Assembly (NCBI GenBank): GCA_015232405.1
Contig: JADFZS010000021.1
Location: 1 to 50,207, forward strand
Origin: Magnetococcales bacterium
GTDB taxonomy: Bacteria; Pseudomonadota; Magnetococcia; Magnetococcales; JADFYX01
Reading direction: 5' to 3'
Length of the DNA stretch: 50,207 nt
In this document: positions 8,596 to 17,007 of the stretch, piece after piece
Layout of the letters: the number at the start of each line of letters is the position of its first letter
Position numbering within the stretch: the stretch's first letter is position 1
Position numbers and translations under genes: made by a program
The notes under the pieces: generated by a model
Told to the model about the DNA's origin: nothing
What the model saw: only the letters and a program-made list of their open reading frames with translations
The model's database searches: none

Positions 8596-9933
8596 GTGAA
8601 GAGTTTTGCACACTACACTCCGTTGTGGCTGCTCTGTTTTATATCTGTTTTTTCTTTTGTAGCATCTGGTTTTAGCGAGATAAAAAAAACAGATTTACAG
8701 CAGCTCATTGATGATACCAAGACTGGTGGTGTGCTAAAGGTTCCTGCTGGAACCTACCAAGGGCCGATAATAATAAACAGGCCCATAACCCTTGATGGTG
8801 GTGGTAAGGTTATTGTTGATGGTGGTGGCAAGGGAACTGTTGTTACTATTAAATCAGACAACGTAACAATTAAAAACTTTACCCTGCAACACTCCGGTCA
8901 ACTACACAACAATGTTGATGCCTGTATTCAACTAAAAGGCGACAACGGTAAAATCATAAACAACAAAATGGTGGAGTGTCTGTTTGGTATCGATATCGCC
9001 GAATCAGACAACAACCTCATTGAAGGCAACTATATCTCCTCCTATGATCTGGAGCTTGGTATCCGTGGCGATGCCATGCGCCTTTGGTATTCCAAAAAAA
9101 ATATTGTCCGTAAAAACACTGTTCGTGACTCCCGTGATATTGTTATCTGGTATTCAGGTGATAATATCATCGAAGAGAACGATGTTACCGGAGGCCGTTA
9201 TTCGATCCATTTTATGTATGCCAACGGCAACATAGTTCGCAAAAATGTTTTTGATGGCAATGCTGTTGGTGTTTTTCTAATGTATACGGAACACACCTTG
9301 GTGGAGGATAATCTTATCCGTAACGCTGCTGGTGCCACCGGGTTGTGTCTGGGTATGAAAGATACCTCCAACGTCCAGATCATCGGCAACCGTTTGATCT
9401 ACTGCTCATCAGGCATATATCTGGATCAATCCCCTTTTCAACCAGACACCATAAATTTATTTAAAAATAACGAGGTGGCCTTTAACGGGACCGGGGTGCT
9501 GTTTCACATGAGCTTGGTGGGCAACCAGTTTTTTGGCAATAGGTTTTACGGTAATTTTATCCCGGTATCTGTCGATTCTCGCGGTCATGCTCAGGGCAGT
9601 GTCTGGAAAGGTAACTATTGGGATACCTACCAGGGTTTTGACCGTAACCAAGATGGCATTGGCGACACACCTTTTAAACTATTTTTCCATGCCGACAAAC
9701 TGTGGATGGACGCACCAAACCTTAAATTTTTCTTTGGCTCACCTGTACTGGAAGCACTGGATTTTCTGGAGAAGCTAGCTCCATTCTCAGATCCTGAACT
9801 GGTGATGAGCGACCCCACACCACTGTTTACCATGCCAGACAAAATAGAGAAGCAAAAACCCACACAAAAAAATACCCAACCGTCTAAAACCACTATTACC
9901 AGCAACCCTAAAAACAGTTTGGATAATGGCTAA
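8596..9933 (+). CDS. nosD: NosD periplasmic copper-site maturation protein
   Basis: A 445-residue exported protein of the right-handed beta-helix (CASH) fold. A signal peptide covers about residues 1-27. Repeated beta-helix rungs rich in Asn, Gly and Ile run from about 50 to 320 (for example DNNLIEGNYISS and ENDVTGGRYSIHF). The NosD C-terminal region contains GNYWDTYQGFDRNQDGIGD near residue 340. NosD works with the NosFY transporter in CuZ assembly on NosZ. It begins with GTG one base after the nosB stop and overlaps nosG by eight bases, which implies coupled translation. The last 50 residues are a Lys/Thr/Pro-rich tail of unknown use. Confidence 0.96.
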   Translation: MKSFAHYTPLWLLCFISVFSFVASGFSEIKKTDLQQLIDDTKTGGVLKVPAGTYQGPIIINRPITLDGGGKVIVDGGGKGTVVTIKSDNVTIKNFTLQHSGQLHNNVDACIQLKGDNGKIINNKMVECLFGIDIAESDNNLIEGNYISSYDLELGIRGDAMRLWYSKKNIVRKNTVRDSRDIVIWYSGDNIIEENDVTGGRYSIHFMYANGNIVRKNVFDGNAVGVFLMYTEHTLVEDNLIRNAAGATGLCLGMKDTSNVQIIGNRLIYCSSGIYLDQSPFQPDTINLFKNNEVAFNGTGVLFHMSLVGNQFFGNRFYGNFIPVSVDSRGHAQGSVWKGNYWDTYQGFDRNQDGIGDTPFKLFFHADKLWMDAPNLKFFFGSPVLEALDFLEKLAPFSDPELVMSDPTPLFTMPDKIEKQKPTQKNTQPSKTTITSNPKNSLDNG

Positions 9934-10714
9934 AAACATCACAAAAAAAGTGAAGCAGAAAACTATCTCCCGACGCTCTTTTAACCGCGGTGTTATTTTA
10001 ACCTTGGCGACCTTATCAGCAGCAGGAGCAGGCTTTTACCCCATTTCTTCCCCACAGGCAAAAAACTATCTGCGCCCCCCTGGTGCTGTGCCAGAGGCGG
10101 AATTTCTGGCCTCATGTATCAAGTGTGGTCAATGTGTGCAAACCTGCCCGGTGGAGGCTATAGAGCTGGCCTTTTTAGATGATGGTTTTGGTGTCGGTAC
10201 TGCTTATATCGATGCTCGCAATCAGGCATGTGATTTTTCATGTGATGCTTTGCAGTGTATTTTGGCCTGCCCAACTGGAGCACTGGATCATAAAATTGAA
10301 AAGCCAGAGCAGGTACTAATGGGTCTAGCCGAGCTTACCCACCCAGATCGCTGTCTTGCCATTAAGAATCAAGGTTTCAAAGGTCATATACGGGGTGAAG
10401 ATTTTGGCGGGCTGCTCCGCTATATGGAGGTTGACCGCTGGAACCCCCAGCTTATGCGTGATCATCCGGTAGACCGTGAAATATGTGATGTCTGCCAACT
10501 GCTCTGCCCTATCAAAGGGGCCATAACCATGGAGCAAAAAAACAATGAAGATGGCAGTAGCTACTGGACCCCTGTTGTCCACTCCACCTGTACCGGGTGT
10601 GGTGTATGTGAGATGGTCTGTCCTGTAGAAGAGGCCGCCATTGAGATTATTCCATGGAAAAAATGGCAAGAGACAGAAAGTAAGGATGGTAAGGAGAGTG
10701 ATCATGTGGGGTAA
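9926..10714 (+). CDS. nosG: NosG, NapG-like periplasmic iron-sulfur protein
   Basis: A 262-residue polyferredoxin related to NapG. The N-terminus has a twin-arginine signal (SRRSFNRG near residues 15-22) followed by a hydrophobic stretch, so folded export by Tat is expected. Cysteine clusters for [4Fe-4S] centres are visible: CIKCGQCVQTCP near 64, CDFSCDALQCILACP near 98, CDVCQLLCP near 188 and CTGCGVCEMVCP near 220. With NosH it probably passes electrons from the quinol pool toward periplasmic cytochromes in clade II N2O respiration. It overlaps nosD by eight bases and nosH by eleven. No residues seem to be missing. Confidence 0.93.
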   Translation: MAKNITKKVKQKTISRRSFNRGVILTLATLSAAGAGFYPISSPQAKNYLRPPGAVPEAEFLASCIKCGQCVQTCPVEAIELAFLDDGFGVGTAYIDARNQACDFSCDALQCILACPTGALDHKIEKPEQVLMGLAELTHPDRCLAIKNQGFKGHIRGEDFGGLLRYMEVDRWNPQLMRDHPVDREICDVCQLLCPIKGAITMEQKNNEDGSSYWTPVVHSTCTGCGVCEMVCPVEEAAIEIIPWKKWQETESKDGKESDHVG

Positions 10715-11630
10715 AAAAGAGATTCCCAAAGAGGTAATAGAGATCCATGATCTGCGCTATAAGGATTTAAAAGCTGGAGGTAAGGCCAAAGAACATATGG
10801 CCAACCAAGCAAATGCAGGGCGTACAGTTTGGCGAAATAGGCGCTGGGCCTCTCTCATTATAGTCAATCTGCTTTTTGTCGTATCATTTCAGTTTGATCT
10901 ACAACTGGTCGAAGGCTCTCTGACCGCCTCCCGGTTTATCGGTTTTCATATGGCCGATCCATTTGCAGCGATGCAGGTTGCTTTGGCGTTTGGTCAGGTC
11001 ATCTTAAATTTGGTTATCGGTACACTTACAGTTGTCTTTCTCTATCTAATTGTTGGTGGTCGGGCTTTCTGCTCCTGGGTATGCCCCTACCATCTGGTTT
11101 CTGAGCTAACCGAAAAAATTCATCTGGCTCTGGTCAAAAAGAGGATAATCAAAAACCACCCCTTTAATATTAAAACCAAATATTGGTTATGGGGAGTTTT
11201 TTTAGCTATTGCCCTTATAACAGGTTATACTGCTTTTGAGATGCTCTCACCAATGGGTATATTAAGCCGAGCCATGATATATGGGCCGGGTATTGGCCTG
11301 TTGTGGGTTCTATTTTTATTGTTGGTGGAAATTTTCTATTCTCGCCGTGTCTGGTGTCGAAATATCTGCCCAATTGGAGTCACTTACAGATTTATTGGTA
11401 TTTTCTCTTTGACCAAGGTTGTCTATGACCTCTCAGGATGTCATCATGACGGGGCATGTAGAAGTGCCTGCTTGGTTCCCCATGTGTTGGAGTTTACCAA
11501 ACCGGGAAAAGCAACGAGTTTACAAGATAATTTTGTCGGGGGGGATTGCACAAACTGCGGAATGTGTGTAGATATCTGTCCTACAGATTCTCTCAAATTT
11601 GATATTCGTTATGTTAACAAACTTTTTTAA
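10704..11630 (+). CDS. nosH: NosH, NapH-like membrane quinol dehydrogenase subunit
   Basis: A 308-residue membrane iron-sulfur protein of the NapH family. Transmembrane helices lie near residues 47-63, 90-120, 162-182 and 200-222. The cytoplasmic Cys motifs FCSWVCPYH and WCRNICPIG are typical of NapH. Two C-terminal [4Fe-4S] motifs follow, ending in CTNCGMCVDICP. It is thought to oxidise quinol with NosG. I chose ATG 10704 because AAGGAGAG lies just upstream and it follows the 3' end of nosG; an upstream TTG at 10641 would overlap nosG by 74 bases. The stop is 13 bases before the nosC1 ATG. Confidence 0.92.
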   Translation: MWGKKEIPKEVIEIHDLRYKDLKAGGKAKEHMANQANAGRTVWRNRRWASLIIVNLLFVVSFQFDLQLVEGSLTASRFIGFHMADPFAAMQVALAFGQVILNLVIGTLTVVFLYLIVGGRAFCSWVCPYHLVSELTEKIHLALVKKRIIKNHPFNIKTKYWLWGVFLAIALITGYTAFEMLSPMGILSRAMIYGPGIGLLWVLFLLLVEIFYSRRVWCRNICPIGVTYRFIGIFSLTKVVYDLSGCHHDGACRSACLVPHVLEFTKPGKATSLQDNFVGGDCTNCGMCVDICPTDSLKFDIRYVNKLF

Positions 11631-11643
11631 ATATAGAGGTCAT

Positions 11644-12312
11644 ATGAAAAAGTCACTAATTTTGTTCCCTCTGCTGCTAATCATGGTGTTGGTTTCAATG
11701 CCTGTTGATAATGTGCAAGCAGGCAAAAAAGATGAATCAAAATGGTCTGGTAAAAAGCTATACATGCGTAAAACCTGCATGGCCTGTCACGGTCGTGGAG
11801 GAAAAAAAGCTATATTGGCCTATCCGAATTTAGCTGGTCAAGATGAGAAATATCTAGCCAACCAGATGAAAGATATCGCCTCTGGCAAACGTCTAGCCTC
11901 CAATGATCCCACCGGACACCCAAGAACCGAGGGTATGAAAGGTGTGATGCATCTGGTTAGCAAAGATCAAATGAAAAAAATTGCTAAATGGCTCTCAACA
12001 GAATCACCAGCTCCTCTTCATAAAGATACCAAAAACCTTGATCCTGCCAGAGTTGCCCAAGGTAAAAAGATCTATACAAAATTAAAATGCAAAACCTGTC
12101 ACGGCGTTGATGGTAAAAAACCACTCAAGGGTAAACCATATGTTGCCGGGCAGAAAAAACAGTATCTGGTTCTTCAGATGGAAGATATGAAGAGTGGCAT
12201 TCGCAAAAATGGTCAAAGTGGAACTATGAGAGCTTTTATCAAAAAAGCCTCTTCCTCTGATATTGAGTTAATGGCAGAGTATCTTTCACAGGTATCTCGG
12301 GCAAAAAAATAG
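11644..12312 (+). CDS. nosC1: NosC1 diheme cytochrome c
   Basis: A 222-residue periplasmic cytochrome with a Sec signal peptide (about residues 1-26). Two cytochrome c553-like domains carry heme motifs CMACH near residue 45 and CKTCH near residue 150. Both halves share an LAGQ/VAGQ...YL..QM.D...G pattern typical of this class, with Met ligands later in each domain. Clade II nos loci usually encode two such cytochromes, which link NosGH to NosZ. ATG 11644 is preferred because AGAGGT lies five bases upstream and it gives a clean signal peptide. The nosC2 start is 33 bases downstream. Confidence 0.9.
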   Translation: MKKSLILFPLLLIMVLVSMPVDNVQAGKKDESKWSGKKLYMRKTCMACHGRGGKKAILAYPNLAGQDEKYLANQMKDIASGKRLASNDPTGHPRTEGMKGVMHLVSKDQMKKIAKWLSTESPAPLHKDTKNLDPARVAQGKKIYTKLKCKTCHGVDGKKPLKGKPYVAGQKKQYLVLQMEDMKSGIRKNGQSGTMRAFIKKASSSDIELMAEYLSQVSRAKK

Positions 12313-12345
12313 TATATATATCCAGTTAAACATAAGGACACAATC

Positions 12346-13047
12346 ATGCAAAAAAAATCCATATTGAAAATGGCTGTTTTAGCAGGGGCGCTGCTTTTTT
12401 CCAGCTCGGTTTTAGCAGGCTGGAATGAGGGTGGTGGCGAACAGGATGCTGCGATTAACCTTGTACCCAACAAACAAAATGGCATCGAAGTATATGAAGT
12501 ATGTTCTGCCTGTCATATGTTGGAAGGTTGGGGCACAACTGACGGAACCTTCCCACAGCTAGCAGGACAGCACCGCAGTGTGCTTATTAAACAGTTGGCT
12601 GATATCCGGGCCTTGAACCGTGACAACCCAACCATGTATCCATTTGCACTACCGAGCGAAATTGGCGGTGTGCAGTCTATCATGGATGTAACCGACTATA
12701 TCTCTAAACTACCCATGAATCCTGAGAATGGTAAAGGTCCGGGGACAAATCTAGCCCACGGTAAAAAACTGTATGTTGAGAACTGTGTCCGTTGCCATGG
12801 AGAACGGGGCGAAGGTATACCAGCAAAGTTTTATCCATTAATCCAAGGGCAACACTTTAAATATCTCTTACGCCAGTTTGAGTGGATCCGTGACGGCAAA
12901 CGTCGTAACGCCAACCCAGACATGGTTAAACAGATCAAAGGATTTACCCAAGATGATATGGTCGCAGTTGTCGATTATGTGTCTCGTTTGACTCCTCCTA
13001 AAGAAAAATTGGGACCTCCAGGTTGGGAAAACCCAGATTACGATTGA
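12346..13047 (+). CDS. nosC2: NosC2 diheme cytochrome c
   Basis: A 233-residue periplasmic cytochrome with a signal peptide ending near SSVLAG (about residue 25). Heme motifs are CSACH near residue 53 and CVRCH near residue 149. Both domains show the LAGQH/IQGQH followed by L..Q pattern of NosC1, so the two are paralogs. It probably accepts electrons from the NosGH/NosC1 branch and delivers them to NosZ CuA. The C-terminus ends in a Pro-rich segment. nosF begins 12 bases after its stop. Confidence 0.9.
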   Translation: MQKKSILKMAVLAGALLFSSSVLAGWNEGGGEQDAAINLVPNKQNGIEVYEVCSACHMLEGWGTTDGTFPQLAGQHRSVLIKQLADIRALNRDNPTMYPFALPSEIGGVQSIMDVTDYISKLPMNPENGKGPGTNLAHGKKLYVENCVRCHGERGEGIPAKFYPLIQGQHFKYLLRQFEWIRDGKRRNANPDMVKQIKGFTQDDMVAVVDYVSRLTPPKEKLGPPGWENPDYD

Positions 13048-13059
13048 TTTTTCTTTAAA

Positions 13060-13719
13060 ATGATTCAAATAAAAGGTATAGAAAAAAAATTTCAACGCCA
13101 CCCAGTTCTGGATGGCGTTGATCTTTTTGTAGAGTCTGGGGACCGTATCGCCTTGATCGGCTCCAATGGTGCTGGCAAGACATCTTTGATACGCTGTATA
13201 CTTGGGGAATACTCCTTTACTGGTGATCTGACGGTATCCGGTTTGGACCCAAGAAAACAGCGTGTTGCAGTGCTTGGTCAGGTGGGGTTTGTACCCCAAC
13301 TGCCCCCACCATTGCGGGTTAGGGTTGAGGAACTTATCTATCTAACAGCCAAGTTGATGCATATATCAGTTGACAGCATACGTCAGGTAGCCGAACAGCT
13401 TGGTCTTGATATCTCACGCCATAACAAACAGATATTTTTCAAACTATCTGGCGGCATGAAACAGAAACTTCTTATTGCCATCGCTCTGGCCAGGAATCCC
13501 AAAATTTTGATTCTTGATGAACCATCTGCCAATCTTGACCCTGAAGCCAGAGAGACATTTTTTTCACTTTTGGCAATGATGCCAAAAGAGACGGTAATGT
13601 TACTTTCAAGTCATAGGGTAGATGAGATATCCAGCTTGGTAAATCGTGTCATTGAGATGGACCAGGGAAAGGTTGTATTGGACAGACCTTTTATCCAAGC
13701 ACGTAAAGAGGGAGTTTGA
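13060..13719 (+). CDS. nosF: NosF ABC transporter ATPase
   Basis: A 219-residue ATP-binding subunit of the NosFY transporter, which supplies a factor (probably sulfur) needed with NosD for CuZ assembly. The Walker A motif is GSNGAGKTSL near residues 34-43. The signature LSGGMKQK is near 127, and Walker B ILILDEPSANLDP is near 147-159. The switch His is in LSSHRVDE near 185. It is slightly short for the family (about 300), ending after the core domain. The ATG at 13060 follows nosC2 by 12 bases, and the stop is 3 bases before nosL. Confidence 0.95.
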   Translation: MIQIKGIEKKFQRHPVLDGVDLFVESGDRIALIGSNGAGKTSLIRCILGEYSFTGDLTVSGLDPRKQRVAVLGQVGFVPQLPPPLRVRVEELIYLTAKLMHISVDSIRQVAEQLGLDISRHNKQIFFKLSGGMKQKLLIAIALARNPKILILDEPSANLDPEARETFFSLLAMMPKETVMLLSSHRVDEISSLVNRVIEMDQGKVVLDRPFIQARKEGV

Positions 13720-13722
13720 CAA

Positions 13723-14238
13723 GTGGGGAAGATTTCTTCGCTATTAATCGCAATCGCCACAGTGGGTATGATATTACTTGCTGGTTGTGATCGCCCCCCT
13801 GCTGATGGGCCGAAAAAGGTCCGGTGGGATAAGGATTTTTGCGAAAGATGCCGCATGCTGCTGAGCGACCGTCACTATGCCGCACAAATACTTGATGCAA
13901 AGGGTAAATATCACCTCTTTGACGATCCTGGTGAGATGCTTTTATCATTTGCGCAAAAATATAACAAAGACCCCAAGGCAAAACTATATGTTACCGACTC
14001 CAAAAGTGGCAAATGGCTAAATGCCAGAACAGCCTACTATACAAGTGGGCATCTATCCCCCATGGGGTTTGGATATGGAGCAATCGAGAAGCAAACCTCT
14101 GACAGCAATGATTTTACAACGTTGTTAACCATGCTTTTAGCCGGGGAGAGTGGTGCTCCTACCCCCCATAACCACAAAACCATGTCTGATTCCCCCAAGA
14201 TGCCCGAAACAGACCAACATACCCATATGCAACATTGA
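13723..14238 (+). CDS. nosL: NosL copper-chaperone lipoprotein
   Basis: A 171-residue lipoprotein. The signal peptide ends in a lipobox, LLAGC, near residue 22, so it is anchored in a membrane facing the periplasm. NosL binds Cu(I) and delivers it to NosZ. The expected CxxCxM motif is seen as FCERCRM near residues 39-45. The NosL core (HYAAQILDAKGKYHLFDDPG and YVTDSKSGKWLNA) is intact, as is the SPMGFGYGA segment. The last 23 residues hold five His and three Met, an extra metal-binding-like tail. Translation starts at GTG, three bases after nosF. Confidence 0.95.
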   Translation: MGKISSLLIAIATVGMILLAGCDRPPADGPKKVRWDKDFCERCRMLLSDRHYAAQILDAKGKYHLFDDPGEMLLSFAQKYNKDPKAKLYVTDSKSGKWLNARTAYYTSGHLSPMGFGYGAIEKQTSDSNDFTTLLTMLLAGESGAPTPHNHKTMSDSPKMPETDQHTHMQH

Positions 14239-14251
14239 TGAAAGTGTTTTT

Positions 14252-15079
14252 ATGAAACAGTGGAGAGCAATAGCCTGGCAGGATATCAAAGAGTCAATTC
14301 GCGCTTGGTGGTTTTTTATCTATGCCTTGATTTTTGGTGGTACAGTGGCACTACTTTTTATTTTGGGTGTTACTGAGTCACAAATTCTTGGCTTTATGGG
14401 TTTAGGCCGTCTGCTGCTCACCTTTATTCAGCTTTGTGTTGCCATTCTACCTGTGTTTGTATTGGTAAGTACTGTTCGCTCCATTGTTGGTGATAGGGAA
14501 TCCCACGTTCTAGAGTATTGGTTATCCATGCCCATAGCTTTTGGCGACTATTATTGGGGAAAGTTTATCGGTCGTTTTTTGGTAATATTTCTACCGGTTT
14601 TTATCGCCCTATTGGGAGCATCGGCTTGGGGAGTATATGTTGATATCACGGTTCCCTGGCATCTGTTTTGGCTCTATAGCGCACTGTTGGTTGCCATATG
14701 TGGCTGTTTTTTGGGTTTTGGTTTTTTAATATCCACCCTCACCCGTCATCAAGAGGTTGCTCTATCTGTCTCTCTGGTGTTGTGGCTGGTTCTTTTACTT
14801 TTTATGGATCTTATACTCATCGGGGTAATGCTCCAGGAGAGAGCCTCCCCTGAGCTTGTTGTGAGCATAGCCCTAGCCAACCCACTACAGAGTTTCCGCA
14901 CTGCTGCCATGGTGCTGTTTGATCCTCGCTTGGCGGTCCTTGGACCAACAGCAGATATAATACTGGACTTTTTTGGCAGGGTCGGCTTTTTGATTTATGC
15001 CCTTACCTACCCCTTGGTTTTGGGCCTTGCATCTGCCTACACAGGATTTTTGATCTTCAAACGTGGTGATCAGATATAG
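14252..15079 (+). CDS. nosY: NosY ABC transporter permease
   Basis: A 275-residue membrane permease that pairs with NosF. About six transmembrane helices are visible, with the family's cytoplasmic segment SIVGDRESHVLEYWLSMP near residues 75-92. After it come helices near 105-130, 140-165, 175-205 and 245-268. I chose ATG 14252, which begins MKQWRAIAWQDIKES as in NosY proteins; an upstream in-frame start at 14150 would lie inside nosL. Only 13 bases separate it from the nosL stop. It is the last gene of the nos run, and the next gene is convergent. Confidence 0.94.
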   Translation: MKQWRAIAWQDIKESIRAWWFFIYALIFGGTVALLFILGVTESQILGFMGLGRLLLTFIQLCVAILPVFVLVSTVRSIVGDRESHVLEYWLSMPIAFGDYYWGKFIGRFLVIFLPVFIALLGASAWGVYVDITVPWHLFWLYSALLVAICGCFLGFGFLISTLTRHQEVALSVSLVLWLVLLLFMDLILIGVMLQERASPELVVSIALANPLQSFRTAAMVLFDPRLAVLGPTADIILDFFGRVGFLIYALTYPLVLGLASAYTGFLIFKRGDQI

Positions 15080-15131
15080 CAGTAAATCTTTAACAAAGAC
15101 CTTTTACAATTTGCAATAGGTTACTGAACAA

Positions 15132-15851
15132 CTATTTCTCCCCAGATCCAGAGGCTTTAATGGTCTCAGACAGGCTGTTTATCACTGTACCAAATCTTCT
15201 TTCATTCTCTTTTTCCACCTCTTCTGCCAAACCAGGATGTCGCTCAAGTGTGACTAGATAGGCAAGAATATCATTAAGTTCTTCATCCGTGATATCTTGG
15301 GCTGTCTCTTCCATATCTTCATGTTTACGTATGCCCTTTTTAAAGTTTGACATCTGCCTTATGAGATAAGAAGGATATTGACCGGTAAGGGCGGGACCGT
15401 GTTTGTTGCTTTCGCCTTTTTTCTCTTTGCCACGCCCCTCTTTGCCATGGCATTTACGGCAATCTTTAAACAGCTTTTTGCCAGCTTTAACATCCCCTTC
15501 AACATAGGGAATAGTCACATCAATGCGCAGTGAAGATAGGTATGATGCCACATCAATCATATCCTCTTCTGGTAGCTCTCGCTCTTCGGTATATGGCAGC
15601 ATGGGTATGTTAATGCGTTTTCTGTCACGAAAACTCCGCAACTGGCGTATAAGTATGCTGCGCATCTGCCCGGCTAAACGTGGATACTCCCCCTTGTTAC
15701 CCCCCTGCCCCAACTCACCATGGCAGGCAGCACAAACAATATTTACATCTCTACCGTTATAGAGATCGACATCATCTTCATTTATTTCTTGGGCAATAGC
15801 GACAAATGGGAGAAAAAAAACCAGGCAAAATGATAAAATAGATCGGGTCAT
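15132..15851 (-). CDS. Diheme c-type cytochrome downstream of the nos operon
   Basis: A 239-residue periplasmic cytochrome. From ATG at 15851 it has a signal peptide MTRSILSF...AIAQ; AGGA about eight bases upstream supports this start over a longer frame beginning at 15944. Heme motifs are CAACH near residue 41 and CRKCH near residue 132. The domains share the LAGQ...L.RQL and LTGQ...L.RQM pattern seen in NosC1 and NosC2, so it is related to them. A Glu/Lys-rich tail follows the second domain. It converges on nosY, with 52 bases between stops. A supporting role in the N2O pathway is reasonable but unproven. Confidence 0.88.
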   Translation of the reverse strand: MTRSILSFCLVFFLPFVAIAQEINEDDVDLYNGRDVNIVCAACHGELGQGGNKGEYPRLAGQMRSILIRQLRSFRDRKRINIPMLPYTEERELPEEDMIDVASYLSSLRIDVTIPYVEGDVKAGKKLFKDCRKCHGKEGRGKEKKGESNKHGPALTGQYPSYLIRQMSNFKKGIRKHEDMEETAQDITDEELNDILAYLVTLERHPGLAEEVEKENERRFGTVINSLSETIKASGSGEK

Positions 15852-16188
15852 CCTTGGAATCCTATTGATGAAACTTAAAACAGTAGCTGCCATAATAATA
15901 GATGAGAAAACAGTCTGTAGCAATCCCCAGAGAAAATCATGCAATCGAGGAGGGACAGTTAGGGGGACTTTAACAAAAAAACCGAGTTAATGAAAACCAG
16001 GATATTGAGCTTTGAAAAATGGCTATTGACAAAGATTCCACGTCATATTGTTGGAGAATAGAGTTAATTATGATACATTTTATAAAAAATAATCCCAGGA
16101 GTCTGTCGGACTGGACTACTGGTATAATAGGTTGCATAACATACTTACTTACAATCTGTCGTCAATAAGAAGATAATGTGAGGGTAAT
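15852..16188. other. Divergent intergenic region
   Basis: This 337-bp region separates the divergent cytochrome (- strand) and small membrane protein (+ strand). It contains the extended -10 promoter candidate at 16120-16128. The reading frame of the cytochrome stays open to 15944 with hydrophobic content, but there is no better ribosome binding site there. I see nothing else. Confidence 0.45.
16120..16128 (+). promoter_or_regulatory. Extended -10 promoter candidate
   Basis: TGGTATAAT is a perfect extended -10 element (TGn followed by TATAAT). It sits about 60 bases before the ATG at 16189, a sensible leader length. No good -35 is visible, as is usual for extended -10 promoters. Confidence 0.5.
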
Positions 16189-16671
16189 ATGTTTGACTCC
16201 AATAACAAGGAAGATGAGCTACAAAAAAAAATTGTTCGCAAAGAGATGCAGCAGATCATGGAGGAGCTGGAAGCAAGCTTTCCCCTGCTAAAATCTAAGG
16301 TTGGAGCGTTTACAGGTGCAGGTTTTGGCACAGCCTCGGCAATTGGGGCAACTTCATTTGCTGCAGGGGCCAGTGTCAACCTTGCAGGTATAAAGTCTGG
16401 CCTGTTGTTATTGGGTAGCCTAGCCGGGGGTAGCATGGCTGTGGGTATGGCAATGTTAACCGCCCCTGCTGCTGCATTTTCATTTTTTGGTTACCATATG
16501 CTGAAAAGCAGAAATAGAAACACCCTAAAACAGGCATACCTAGTTGCAATTGAAGAGTATAGAAATCTCTATGGGCAGATAATAGATCAAGAGCAGCTTT
16601 TCCATAAAGAGATAACCGCAATTGATGAGATTATTACAGCCTTGGAAGAGTCCTTACAAGAGTTGAAGTGA
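16189..16671 (+). CDS. Small Gly/Ala-rich membrane protein, unknown
   Basis: A 160-residue protein I do not recognise. Residues 1-40 are charged and helical. Residues 41-110 are a hydrophobic Gly/Ala/Ser-rich region (GAFTGAGFGTASAIG, LLLGSLAGGSMAVGMA) with glycine-zipper spacing, which could form two or three membrane helices. The C-terminal 45 residues are an acidic amphipathic helix, possibly a coiled coil. There is no signal peptide. GAGGG precedes the ATG. It is a single-gene unit between the nos region and a barrel protein. Pore-forming or scaffold roles are conceivable, but nothing in the sequence decides this. Confidence 0.65.
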   Translation: MFDSNNKEDELQKKIVRKEMQQIMEELEASFPLLKSKVGAFTGAGFGTASAIGATSFAAGASVNLAGIKSGLLLLGSLAGGSMAVGMAMLTAPAAAFSFFGYHMLKSRNRNTLKQAYLVAIEEYRNLYGQIIDQEQLFHKEITAIDEIITALEESLQELK

Positions 16672-17007
16672 TACCCCCCCTTTTAGTTTGTTGCTACACC
16701 ATAAAAATATTTTTTCCTAAAACAAAACACCTGAACTAGAGGTATAATCAAGCTAAAACAGGTGGGTTTCCCCTTGGTAATTAGCACATATATTGCTGCA
16801 AGCAGGTGAAAAATTGATCTGTTTTGTTGTTTGTTGCAAACCAACTTAAATTGCTATTTCGTTATCATTGATATTGAAACTCACAATGTTTGCAATACTA
16901 GCTATTTGTTATAAATAGTTGTTTTTACCACAAAAATATGTCATTTTCACTACCCTGTTTCTTTAGCAATCAAACTATTCTAAAAAGGATAAAGGGAGTT
17001 AATTCAA
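16672..17007. other. Intergenic region with an inverted repeat
   Basis: This 336-bp AT-rich leader precedes the DUF481-like gene. It holds a perfect eight-base inverted repeat, TTGCAAAC (16834-16841) and GTTTGCAA (16888-16895), 46 bases apart, and a weak AT hairpin near 16906-16922. AAAGGGAG lies about nine bases before the GTG start of the next gene. I see no gene. Confidence 0.45.

Noticed and set aside
5020..15079. A nosR gene in the N2O cluster
   Set aside because: No flavin-binding polyferredoxin of NosR type is present. NosG and NosH fill the electron-transfer place, as usual for clade II loci.
15087..15099. Small TCTTT/AAAGA hairpin as a terminator between nosY and the convergent cytochrome
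   Set aside because: The stem is only five AT-rich pairs and has no T run, so it is too weak to call.
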